Positions 28,201 through 35,614 of a stretch of 64,000 nt of DNA are shown here, piece after piece. A program made the position numbers and the translations under genes. Source of the stretch: Paragonimus westermani. Taxonomy: Eukaryota > Platyhelminthes > Trematoda > Plagiorchiida > Troglotrematidae. The stretch lies in the NCBI GenBank assembly GCA_008508345.1, contig QNGE01000149.1, forward strand, positions 279,001 to 343,000, written 5' to 3'. The notes under the pieces are model-generated. The model was not told the origin of the DNA. It saw nothing but the letters and a program-made list of their open reading frames with translations, and did not search any database. Each line of letters begins with the position of its first letter. The first letter of the stretch is position 1.

Positions 28201-31200
28201 ATGACTCCGGTCAATCGCCGGTGTGCCATTACAAAGCAACACTTACAGTCACTAGAACTTAAATCAAAAAAGTGTGGCAATACCTAAACCAGACAAAGGC
28301 TCCGGGGCAGTCATTTTAGACAGAGAAGCATAAATGCAGAAGGTGTTGTCGATATTAGAGGACTGAGGGAAGTTTCAGCAAACAGGCACAGTGGACAACG
28401 TCACTGAAATAGAAGGTCGCATAGCACAGCATCTTCAACTTCCCTTACAACTGCGCTTAATCGACGACATGACGTATAAAGTCCTTAAACCGTGTGGTTT
28501 GTCGAAATCTCAGCTCTACGGCCTTCTTAAAACGCACAAGTCTGGAATGCCTCTTACCCCTAACTTGGCGATGACAAATTCTCCGTACCACAAACTGGCA
28601 TGCTGGTTGGTCGCCATCCTAATTCCATTGAAACAAAAGTTTCAAGCAAATTCTATTAAAGATCCTTTTGAATTGATCAGTGACTTGTACAACGTCAATC
28701 TGGCTAACGAGTTCATTCAAAGTTCACGAATGTCCCGCTACACGAGACAACTGAGTGTATTTGTGAGCTCGTTGAAATGAACAATGACCAACTTGCCTGA
28801 CTTTTTCGACAGGGGACACAATCACTGATGGGTTTGGTCAATTTCACGTTGGACATCACACGTCTTTTTGCGCCGATGAAAAGATGTACAACTCACTTTA
28901 ACTGATGCAGGCAGATCGCTCCATCCATGTGTTCAGTAGTACTACGCAGTGTTATTGACGAGATGTTCACGGGGACGGCATAGACACGTATATTTGTGAA
29001 CAACCATCTGTGGTGGCGCAAAGAACTGCGCACGACGAGCAAAATCACTAACGCACATGCGCCGCTGATCTTATACTACGGCTTGTGGATTAGACCAGCT
29101 TAGGAGGAAAATGTATGTGGGTCAGTGTTCTTACTACTGCTGTATCTAAAAGTTGGACTATATCAAATGAACCGTTAGTATGAACGAGCTCACAATGCGT
29201 ACTTGAGAGAACCCCAAATGAGCGACCGATGATTGAGAAAATGGAAAGTGACCAGTCTGTTCTAGTTGCGCACGGACTTCGTCTTAAAGTGGCAAAACAG
29301 TGACGCCATCGGAAGCGATAAAAACCTTGACATCTTCGTGGGGCAAATGAAGGGGTGTGGGTGCTACCATTCAGCGTGAGAACAATGCAGTAATGTACAT
29401 CGCTGACTGTAAAAATTTTTATATATGGCTGAGTGTTGAAGTTACTCGCATGTCAGTATTTGTAAGAATACTCAAGCTTCCTCATAAGTGTCGTCTTTAT
29501 TCCCTTGTTTGTTATTGACAAGATAAATGGCAACTGGAGATATGAAACTTTCAGATACAGCTCAGCTGGAAATGTTTCACATATATACACTCTACTTCGA
29601 GTACAGCGTAGGTGTGAACCTGAAACCATCGCGCCTCAATGAACTGCTGGAAGGTGATCAACAAAGGTGTACGGTCAAGGTGGGTTTTGCCGAACAATAG
29701 CAACAATATATTAGAGCAGTTCAACAATGGCAATTCGCCTTGTGAACGACGACTCGATTGTGTGACCGGAAGTGAATTAAACAGGGTGAACAACGTAGAC
29801 TCACATGAATAATTTGGGTGAAATCGTGGTAGTTGATTTGTCGAGATTTCTTTTTTCCAAAATGCAGGTTTATAAAATCACAGTCAAAGTCAAAAGGAAT
29901 AGATCTATGGGGGGTGGTCAGTCGGAAAACCTCTTCGAACTCTTCTGCAAGACAATACGTGGGAAGAAGCGCTTGAGAACGTCATTCAAGTGCGGTAGGA
30001 ACTAAACGTATCTATGTGAGCAAATGAACAGCTGGGGCAATAAAATGAAGTGGGTTCAAACTCAATCAAATAAAAAATATATCAAAACTTAACATCTCAA
30101 GCACTGATGGAACTGCAGGAAATTGCACAAAGCCCTGGTTAAGACGACTGAGTACAGTGCATGGAAAACGATGCCAACTTCCAAACACAAGGTCGGTCAT
30201 TCGAAGCAGCTAATCCCTTCTCATCAAAACTATAAAAAAAATAAACGAACGCACCTCACACACAACAGGTGCTTACAGGCCTCAGTACAGTGCATACAGG
30301 AATTCAAAAATTAGGTTATTATAAAACGCTTATTCTCCCCCTCATTATCCCCAGAGTTCGTCACGACTTTACCGGAGCGGGGGTGTTTTCTTGTTATGTC
30401 CTCCGTTATCTGTCACCGACCAGACCACTCCCTCGCCATAGATTCGCAAACATGGCTGTGTTTTCATCGTCCCGCTACCGTTTTGTCATTACTGTCCATC
30501 TCTGTTGAACTTAGTGATTGATTTTTCAACTCGTGTCTGGTTAACACAACTTCCTCTCTCCAACACACTCAACAGAGGTCGGCTGTAGCAAAGAGAAGAT
30601 GTTGTTCGTATGGCTTTTCCGCCAAACGTTAAACCCTTACTACAACCACCGGACGCTAATATAAACCACTTTTTCGAGGAGATACGATACAAGAAGACCA
30701 CACTGGTGGCTGATTAACTTTGTAGATTTATAATAACCCATAAAAGTAAACATTTGTGATGACTGTGATTTCGTAAGATGGCATGGGATGACAAGGGGTT
30801 AGTGACAACTGCTAACTGCTGGTGCCAGAGAGGTCTTCGTTGCTGATTCAGGGATATTTCTTGTAGTGCAGAGCGTTACGATGTCCGTCCTGTGTCCAAA
30901 ATCAATATGCCAGATCTTATAGTACAAACTGAATTTGGTACAATAGACGCCCAGATGGAGAGGGGGCAGGATCTAAGCAACAAGATCCACGACAAACACC
31001 ATATTCGCTGATGATTGGGCATAGTCATCGGACACTTTTGGTGCGTACCCGTTCATGGCGTGAATTAATAAAACAGCAGGTTACTGATGAGTAGTCGGGG
31101 ATTTGGTTTATTTTCAAGTTGACCATCACTCACATTTGATCGCAGCGTTCGCATTCAGATAGACTTTCCAGCCGGCCTCTTTCGAAAAGAGACCGGCTGG

Positions 31201-34200
31201 AAAGTCGATCTGAATGCAAAGGCTGCGATCAAATGTGAGTGATGGTCGACTTGAAAACAGCAGGTGTTGGTGCGTCTGTAAAAAAGTTTCGACCGAAGAG
31301 CCTTGATCTATATCAATAAAGCCATCACACCAGTTAGGATAAACTGTTTCATTTTCCAACTGAAACAAAAGCAAATGGCTGAAATTGAGTCCGTCGCTTC
31401 GATACATGGAAGGTGTGAACAGTGTACCATGTGAATAACTGGAAAAATGGTGACTCTGTGAATAGCTCATACGGATGCACCGCTTGAACTCGTGATAACA
31501 TCATTTGAACAAATTGCCACTTTTATGAAGAATGACATTATGAGACGAGTGAACTGTGTATAGATGAACATGGGCTCATTTAGGCAACGTCCTAAGCAAA
31601 ATTCAAGGCATGTTGTGCAAAAGATAACGTACAGAATGTGTTGACGCGAAGTGGATTAACCAAAAACTGCTGAAAAATTGACCCATAATGGTGAAGTTTG
31701 CGACAGCCCATTCATTAGGTTAACAACCAGCAAACTGAAAGTGTTGGGTCAAGGTCCAGGGTGATGATCGAGATTCATTTAGCTAGACAGTATTTAATTC
31801 GTGGTTCAACATACTGTATGAACGCAAATGCCAGTCTGGCATATGAACCCAGTGCAGTTAAACAGACTACGCAAGAAAGTGCACAATAGAAAGTAAAAAC
31901 ACCGTTTCCAAGTCTCATAAAAAACGCTATGAGCTTACCGAACGAAATATGCCCACTACCCGTTCTATCAAAAATCTCGAACGCTAATGTATGCAAAGCA
32001 TCGGGTGTGCACAGCAATGCTTCAAGAGCGAGGAATTCGTCAAAAGAGATCAACCTAACGGAAGATGATAAAATGGAGATAAACAGGAAGTTAAGTGGGG
32101 CCTGATTGCGCAATCAGAAGCAATTGTAACCTACGTAGAAATCAACAGACAAAATTAATAAGCGTACAATGGGACATTCCATCATTTGGAACAAAAGTAT
32201 GATTTGCGGAGAAAAGCTATGAAGTATGATGCGATTAACGTGAGTACATATAATAATGAATACCTAAGTTGGACCGCTCACCAAAAAGGTTTGTATGGCA
32301 ATAAACTATTCACCCTATTTAATGGACATACCCATCCTTGGTGGTATCTGCCGCACGAGCTATACACGTGATGGAGGATTCGTTGACGTTCTGATCATCA
32401 ATCAACGTTAGGAAGTGGACGACAAAATCCTTGGCGGTCATATAGTGCTCTCCATTTAGAAAAACAGAAGCATACTGATAAAGGGATAATAGGTAACGTT
32501 CAAGAGTGACAGCAGACTGCATACAAAAACATGCAGGATAAACCAAAGTAACAGTGAAATATTCGTAACACTCAATATTTAGCATTACATGAGGTTATGT
32601 GTGTGCCTGGATTGCGTGCATGTGTGTTATGGTTCATTATTTTCAAACCAAGCAATTATCTTGAGAGAGATAAAAACGGTAGATCAACTATATAATATAC
32701 TCTACGAAGCCATACTATGCAATGTCACACAACGTATTCTGTATTTATGGTTTGTTTTTATACCTGCCACAATTTTTCAAAACATGATCCGCATGAGATA
32801 AGAAAAGAGAATCCTTGCTGCAAAAAAAGTTTTACAGTACAACGTTGTAATTTAATACCAAATATGAATGAAAATTAAAAAATGACTGTCCCATAGTTGT
32901 AATGTCACTAGAAGTGGCAGTATCCCACTGTCTCTGTGGAAAGTAATCTAGTCCAGATACTTAAGTGGGTTTAAGTCAATATTTAGAAATTGATTAGCAC
33001 TGAATTTCGGTCTGAGATAGACGCGGTAGACCTAGACGGCTGAGGAGTAGGGTGGGGAAACTAAGAACCATGATGATTAACTACACTGCAGTTCATGAAG
33101 ACTGTAACCAAATGTGCATGCTGTCGTCAGGTGACACAGAGTTACAAGCTGCTCAAACCTAGATCAGCATATGAGGAAACGAACGATTGGAAGATAAACA
33201 ATATTCGTAAGGTGGAATCAGCTGCACTACGTGAGACATTTGTCAGACAACAGCGCCCACAATATCGGACGGAATTTGAAGCCATAATTTTGAATTTTCT
33301 ACTTGCGCAACCATAAACGTCTCGTTGTTATTTGCTGCTGACGAAATATTGCAAAAATTGACCACGGTTTTAGATCGGGAACTACGTCACCTGCATCTAT
33401 CCGTGGTGCGGTGAACTACTCCCAGATTAGAGAAGATTGAATTCGGGTGGCTTAACTGGTTGGAGCTTTTAGACGAGTATAGAGACGAAGACTCACAGTA
33501 AAGGTCACGTGACGAAGACTATGCGATGAATTGAGTAGCCTTTCTACCAGGATGGAGGTTGAAAATGGCGTTCCTTTAGATGAAACAAGATACATATAGG
33601 CTTTCCGGGTCGTCTCGAAGTCCGGATCTTAACCGAATTAAAACCCGAAGAGGTTTAATGCAAAGGCTCACACATTATAACATGAACATCTGTTAGAAAA
33701 ATATGGAGTAGAATGTTAGAAGTGAATAAGAGCATGAAATTTTGATAGAAGCCACGAACGGCGGCAACGTTCGAGCTCTGTAAAGGAATGAAGGTTACAC
33801 ATCCTTCGCCGTAATACTGCATGCTGACTTCCTATTCATTCGTGGAACGTTCGCTTTTGGTTAAAATTTATTATATGACTGGAACTAATGTGATACCTCA
33901 TTCTCAGTAAGGGTTGTCACTTTTACAAGATCATGCAGAGAAACCGAACAGATCTAGGCAAAACTGCAGAGGACCGCTGAAAATCAGTGGAGCGAATCGT
34001 GTAACTTTGACCTGTTCAAATACGATCACTCAAACATTAACTTGACAGACGCGAGAGCTAACAAGTTCTACACTGGACAGCGCTCGCAACCATATGACAG
34101 GCAAGACTGTATGGAGATTGAATACCCTAAAATCGCTTCAAAAGGAATCGGTCGCGGAAACCGGGATTAAACTTGAAACTGCATGTTTATTAATTGGCGT

Positions 34201-35464
34201 CGTTACCAATGAATGCTGCCAAAACCTAGTCAAACCTGTTGATTACGGAAAAGGTTGTTTGGAATGCGACATCAGGGCACACAGACAAGTTTGTGTGCAG
34301 TAGTAACGTCGTTGCGTAATCCAGTCCAGGTTGCACAGTAGAAGCGTATAGAGTTCCGGTGTAAAAAGACCACAGTCTTCGTCTGCACTGAGTTGTACGA
34401 TCGTGGTGGAAACACCACAGATCATCCGTGTAGATTTGGAAAATTCCCAGTTACGCAGCCTTCGCCGGTTGAACTGAGCACTAGATAAACTAACGGATCA
34501 TACTACGCTGCGCATCCTTCAACGTGGTTGTATACCCAAGAGAAAGCAAGACCTAGAGGCAACGACATACACACTAATTATGGGAAGTCACAGTGCCCCA
34601 CTTGTAGTGATTACGATATGCTTCCCGTCATATGAAAGAATGTGCTGTCACTGTTGATAAAAATGTACCCGGAGAGGATAGTGTTTCAAGTTGAGACCGT
34701 AAGATTGATTTTTTCTTATAAAGTTGTCATATTTCCGTTTTCTTGGGTACCTTCTCTGACATTAAACATTATGCTGTCATAATCAAATGCGACCGGAGTC
34801 ATAGTCCCAAAGTAGCAAACATCACTGACAGCAATATGCCAGTGGTTGAGATTGATGGTTAACTGACATACTACCACGATAATAACAAGTCCAACTCCGA
34901 AAATGAAAGAAAGGGAAGAGCTGGAGATTGCTTGCTGACACCCACATTTGAACCCAAAGTGAGAGCATGACGGCACCTGCAAGATAGATTTCTTGTGGCG
35001 CTCACTACCCGTTTAATGAATTTCACTAATTCATGAAGACCTAATCAGCCAACCATCCGACCACAGTAGCCACCACATGCAAAGGTTTCCAATCACCGGC
35101 TGAGCGGGTCACGATAACTCCAGCTTGGGAGACAAGCATGATCTAACGCCCTTTAACTTACTGGGATCTATTTTTATTTTGTTTTGTCAAGACACCACCA
35201 CACAGCTTAAACTCTGTGTATGAATGTGTTTACCATTATTAAAATGTTGGAGCAAATATCTTACATAACAGAACAAACGAATTAAACAGATAATGTTCTG
35301 AAGGAAAATACCTTTAAAAAGACTAGCTTCAGACTTTCTGCAGAAGCACGATGATGTACAGCCTGAAAAATAATGTAAACAGATGATAAGTGGACGGCAG
35401 ACGATAAACTGAAAAACCCAAATATGGAAACTAGAAAATGTAGCTTACGAGACAGTTCATACAT
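6936..35464 (-). CDS. SLC25A12/13: mitochondrial aspartate/glutamate carrier (aralar/citrin), 13 exons placed
   Basis: This gene encodes the inner-membrane exchanger of matrix aspartate for cytosolic glutamate plus a proton, part of the malate-aspartate shuttle. In this family N-terminal EF-hands facing the intermembrane space make transport calcium sensitive. The exons give an EF-hand half (exons 1-8) and a carrier half (exons 9-13) with three signatures: [18 protein letters not shown] and PADVIKTRL. Conserved residues and matching splice phases order them as 35312-35464, 32332-32516, 31939-32054, 31251-31307, 29620-29738, 25925-26071, 24849-24990, 22379-22472, 16007-16091, 13386-13609, 12203-12470, 8686-8916 and 6936-7129. 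The coding end is missing: exon 13 stops in a donor. Exons 1, 4 and 5 are less certain than the rest. Confidence 0.93.
7191..7228. repeat. (TA)n microsatellite in intron
   Basis: About 19 uninterrupted AT units lie in the intron between exons 12 and 13. The remaining 7,230-8,685 of this intron shows no element or exon I can name. Confidence 0.95.
8686..8916 (-). CDS. SLC25A12/13: carrier exon 12, repeats 2-3
   Basis: Acceptor TTTCTGACCCCAAG, 77 codons in phase 0, donor CAG|GTATTC. It encodes [20 protein letters not shown] and [19 protein letters not shown], then [20 protein letters not shown] (signature 3), ending LQ. The [10 protein letters not shown] block is diagnostic of the aspartate/glutamate carriers among mitochondrial carriers. 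Confidence 0.96.
10048..10104 (-). repeat. tRNA-like SINE-type segment (weak)
   Basis: On the minus strand a block reads GTAGCTCACGAC, then CTCGCCTGCC, then AAGTTCGAACTCC. These resemble an RNA polymerase III A box and B box (GTTCGAnTCC-like) about 35 nt apart, as in a tRNA-derived SINE. A similar order (GTAGCTCGGTC, GTGCCTGCC, AGGTTTGGACC) occurs at 21,909-21,975 on the plus strand. No clean tRNA cloverleaf can be drawn, so I do not call a tRNA. Confidence 0.35.
11180..11800 (-). mobile_element. RTE-like family B, 3' fragment
   Basis: This stretch resembles the 3' part of the family B copy at 37.5-38.1 kb in the same orientation. Shared blocks include AACACGAGCGTC followed by GTGACTT, the GGCAAGAA segment, and CGGCGAAATT / TGCTGACACG / CCCATCA / GGACATCCTCC in order. 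I estimate about three quarters identity by eye. It lies in sense orientation in a carrier intron. Confidence 0.6.
12203..12470 (-). CDS. SLC25A12/13: carrier exon 11, repeats 1-2
   Basis: Acceptor CCCGTTGTTAG, donor GCT|GTGAGT. It encodes [20 protein letters not shown] and [11 protein letters not shown] (end of repeat 1). [20 protein letters not shown] and KIRLQVAGE (repeat 2 signature) follow, then KRISAVA. Conservation with animal aralar/citrin is near complete in these blocks. The 915-bp intron that follows exon 10 is compact and without recognisable insertions. Confidence 0.96.
13386..13609 (-). CDS. SLC25A12/13: carrier exon 10, first Solcar repeat
   Basis: Acceptor CGTTCGCACAG, then [12 protein letters not shown]. 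The carrier domain begins [20 protein letters not shown] with signature PIDLVKTRM and continues [16 protein letters not shown]. Donor ATACG|GTAACT. Length 224 nt, phase 0 to 2. This exon carries transmembrane helix 1 and matrix helix 1-2 of the carrier fold. The family's conserved QNQR and MYKNS motifs are present. Confidence 0.95.
14330..15485 (+). mobile_element. Penelope-like element, 3' half
   Basis: Translated pieces in order are [74 protein letters not shown], a TGA, then [29 protein letters not shown] follows as the start of a GIY-YIG endonuclease, and [20 protein letters not shown] as its later part. Penelope-like elements join a telomerase-related RT to this nuclease. The 3' UTR to about 15,485 contains CTCCTGAGGAAGGCCACC, which recurs inverted at 20.0 kb. 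The RT core is missing, and stops and a frameshift show decay. It lies antisense to the host gene in the intron between exons 9 and 10. Confidence 0.8.
16007..16091 (-). CDS. SLC25A12/13: carrier exon 9, linker to the carrier domain
   Basis: Acceptor CCATCCCTCAG and donor CAA|GTAAGT frame 85 nt. [20 protein letters not shown], then HNYASALQ, matches the family's [27 protein letters not shown] segment that joins the regulatory and carrier domains. It sits behind a 6.3-kb intron holding a nearly complete RTE-like insertion. Confidence 0.9.
16870..19690 (+). mobile_element. RTE-like non-LTR retrotransposon, longest copy
   Basis: An APE-type endonuclease comes first: [18 protein letters not shown], then [15 protein letters not shown] and [12 protein letters not shown] (about 16,980-17,340). 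A linker follows with [11 protein letters not shown]. The RT has [16 protein letters not shown] (18,215), [18 protein letters not shown] and [17 protein letters not shown] (18,530). The catalytic YADD region reads LDYTIS, so it is lost. The 3' region has [29 protein letters not shown] and LPGWGS. It ends in the family's 3' tail with GAT-type repeats (19,615-19,690). Frameshifts are frequent. It is 5' truncated and antisense inside the 6.3-kb intron between exons 8 and 9 of the carrier gene. Confidence 0.82.
19945..20035 (-). mobile_element. solo 3' end of a Penelope-like element
   Basis: The reverse complement of this stretch matches the 3' UTR of the 14.3-15.5 kb Penelope-like copy over about 85 bp, including CACTCCTGAGGAAGGCCACC, then ACTTGCTCATAACGTTGTG. 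I see no coding part upstream. It is a severely truncated insertion just beyond the end of the RTE-like copy. Confidence 0.65.
20036..22378. other. SLC25A12/13: intronic sequence, unassigned
   Basis: This is the remainder of the intron between exons 8 and 9. Apart from a weak tRNA-like segment at 21,909-21,975 I recognise no element, exon or strong repeat. Confidence 0.5.
22379..22472 (-). CDS. SLC25A12/13: carrier exon 8, last EF-hand
   Basis: Acceptor GTTTTTTTTTCAG and donor GATGG|GTAAGT frame 94 nt. The peptide [18 protein letters not shown] (first codon split with exon 7), then [12 protein letters not shown], matches the family's EEFAQSAIRYGQVTPLEI and YQLADLYNASG. Phase 1 to 2. Confidence 0.93.
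22473..24848. other. SLC25A12/13: intron between exons 7 and 8 (likely GC-AG)
   Basis: It contains a 23-nt inverted repeat (23,155-23,177 and 23,241-23,263) and one single-copy arm of the foldback repeat at about 23,530-23,592. Otherwise I see nothing. The donor end begins GCAGGT and the acceptor is TTTTTTTTTCAG. Confidence 0.6.
23155..23263. repeat. imperfect inverted repeat
   Basis: AGGACTTCTGAGCTAGGTCG at 23,155 pairs with the reverse complement of the block ending at 23,263, with two C/T mismatches over about 23 nt; the loop is 63 nt. It could be the remnant of a small foldback element or a chance hairpin. Confidence 0.55.
24849..24990 (-). CDS. SLC25A12/13: carrier exon 7, EF-hands 7-8 region
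   Basis: Acceptor TCTATTTTAG, then 47 codons: [19 protein letters not shown], then [11 protein letters not shown], ending NVEFTK. It corresponds to the family's HQVSFSYFNAF and LLNNMELVRKI. Continuation into exon 8 (codon G|AG, giving TKEEF) works only if the exon ends at 24,849 before GCAGGT, that is, a GC donor. The nearby GT at 24,844 would shift the frame of exon 8. See the finding on this intron. Confidence 0.9.
24991..25924. other. SLC25A12/13: intron between exons 6 and 7
   Basis: This 934-bp intron starts GTAAGT and ends TTTTAG. I recognise no element in it. Confidence 0.7.
25925..26071 (-). CDS. SLC25A12/13: carrier exon 6, EF-hands 5 and 6
   Basis: Acceptor TTTCCCTGACAG and donor GCT|GTAAGT frame 49 codons in phase 0. 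[14 protein letters not shown] and [12 protein letters not shown] match the family's EHARQAF...GMISGLDF region. [14 protein letters not shown] matches the helix with the MLTPFVEENL signature. Both splice sites are strong. Confidence 0.92.
26385..26437. repeat. tandem 27-bp duplication
   Basis: TGACGTTTCAAATCCACACT followed by AGGATC occurs twice in direct succession, separated by one A. It is followed by an AT-rich stretch. It lies in the intron between exons 5 and 6. The rest of 26,072-27,190 holds nothing I can name. Confidence 0.85.
27190..27992 (-). mobile_element. Penelope-like element, RT-to-3' half (inverted relative to its 5' half)
   Basis: On the minus strand, reading leftward from 27,990: [57 protein letters not shown] (YVDD catalytic box), [19 protein letters not shown], then [13 protein letters not shown] and [12 protein letters not shown]. 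These are the catalytic RT motifs of Penelope-like elements. The open frame is long, with one stop before ELTTDIASL. Beyond about 27,440 the sequence decays, and I cannot see the nuclease domain. Confidence 0.85.
28003..28800 (+). mobile_element. Penelope-like element, 5' half
   Basis: On the plus strand, reading rightward from about 28,003: [30 protein letters not shown] residues, [19 protein letters not shown], a frameshift near 28,285, then [53 protein letters not shown] and [20 protein letters not shown] follow. It ends around [12 protein letters not shown] at 28,797. This is the N-terminal and early RT part, stopping where the opposite-strand half begins, so the two halves are complementary parts of one element. 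Confidence 0.85.
28801..29619. other. SLC25A12/13: intronic sequence, unassigned
   Basis: No exon, repeat or element recognised between the Penelope-like 5' half and exon 5. Confidence 0.5.
29620..29738 (-). CDS. SLC25A12/13: carrier exon 5, EF-hand 4 region
   Basis: The peptide [16 protein letters not shown], then [10 protein letters not shown], matches the stretch in which the family has a Phe-Gly turn followed by an EF-hand ending in FTQFL-like residues. The phase-1 acceptor is CGTTCACAAG (weak pyrimidine tract). The canonical donor CAG|GTTCAC at 29,619 adds five residues (ARWFQ) beyond the family length. Ending after FIE at 29,635 would fit the family length exactly but needs a poor GC donor (GAG|GCGCGA). 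Both end in phase 0. Confidence 0.7.
29739..31110. other. SLC25A12/13: intron between exons 4 and 5, unassigned part
   Basis: Several short ORFs occur on both strands, none with recognisable motifs. The palindrome begins at 31,111. Confidence 0.5.
31111..31256. repeat. 146-bp near-perfect palindrome (foldback repeat)
   Basis: The left arm begins TTTTCAAGTTGACCATCACT and runs to the centre TTCGAA at 31,181-31,186; the right arm is its reverse complement with only a few mismatches. Each arm is about 72 nt and there is essentially no loop. Related single arms occur at 23,530-23,592, about 37,147-37,180 and 41,335-41,400, so this is a dispersed repeat joined head to head. It touches candidate exon 4 of the carrier gene. 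Confidence 0.9.
31251..31307 (-). CDS. SLC25A12/13: carrier candidate exon 4, EF-hand 3 exit helix
   Basis: Acceptor TTATTGATATAG opens a frame that, joined to exon 3, reads [29 protein letters not shown] aligns in position with the family helix that follows EF-hand 3. It starts in the required phase 1. The donor is unclear: the first phase-1 GT (GTCGAC at 31,250) is weak, while a strong GTGAGT in the same phase lies at 31,133, inside the adjoining palindrome. Use of the latter would extend the exon to 31,134 without a stop. Confidence 0.5.
31308..31938. other. SLC25A12/13: intron between exons 3 and 4
   Basis: It starts GTAAGC and ends GATATAG. I see no element in it. Confidence 0.55.
31939..32054 (-). 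CDS. SLC25A12/13: carrier exon 3, EF-hands 2 and 3
   Basis: Acceptor CTTCCGTTAG and donor TTCG|GTAAGC frame 116 nt (phase 2 to 1). Joined to exon 2, the EF-hand 2 loop reads DTTKDGLISFDE: ligand positions 1 (D), 3 (T), 5 (D) and 12 (E) are intact, so this calcium site is probably functional. [19 protein letters not shown] and TGSGHISF follow as the family-typical EF-hand 3 region. The preceding intron is only 277 bp, the shortest in the gene. Confidence 0.93.
32332..32516 (-). CDS. SLC25A12/13: carrier exon 2, first EF-hand region
   Basis: Acceptor TTTTTGTATGCAG precedes TCTGCTGTC; donor is GATGG|GTATGT. The peptide contains [19 protein letters not shown], matching the family's first EF-hand region, and ends [10 protein letters not shown], the first half of the calcium-binding loop of EF-hand 2. 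Length 185 nt, phase 0 to 2. The split Gly codon is completed by exon 3. Confidence 0.88.
32517..35311. other. SLC25A12/13: putative intron 1, unassigned
   Basis: This 2.8-kb stretch shows no recognisable repeat or coding motif. It is intron 1 if the exon 1 candidate is right; otherwise it may hold the true first exon. Confidence 0.45.
35312..35464 (-). CDS. SLC25A12/13: carrier candidate exon 1 (start)
   Basis: An ATG at 35,464 opens 51 codons to AAAG|GTATTTTC, ending in phase 0, the phase needed by exon 2. The peptide begins [10 protein letters not shown], continues with a hydrophobic run and ends SLKLVFLK. Known family members start with a short polar segment, so this N-terminus is unusual. 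A good acceptor (TTATTTTCAG) also lies inside it at about 35,363, so the true exon may be only 35,312-35,362 with the start elsewhere. The RTE-like fragment and assembly gap begin within 200-800 bp upstream. Confidence 0.35.
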
Positions 35465-35614
35465 TCTATGAATTGGTTAAGTCTGTCAGAGTTTACCATT
35501 GGCAAAATAAATGTATCAGCGACGTGGCTGCTACTTGTTGAGAGGGCACAGTCCTGCATAATGCCACCAATCGCAATGTCGACAATGCGTTGAAGGTCTT
35601 CTTGGACCACCTGA

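Noticed and set aside
31126..31470. 114-codon minus-strand ORF read as an independent gene
   Set aside because: It is candidate exon 4 plus the palindrome and upstream intron. Only the part after the GATATAG acceptor has family similarity.
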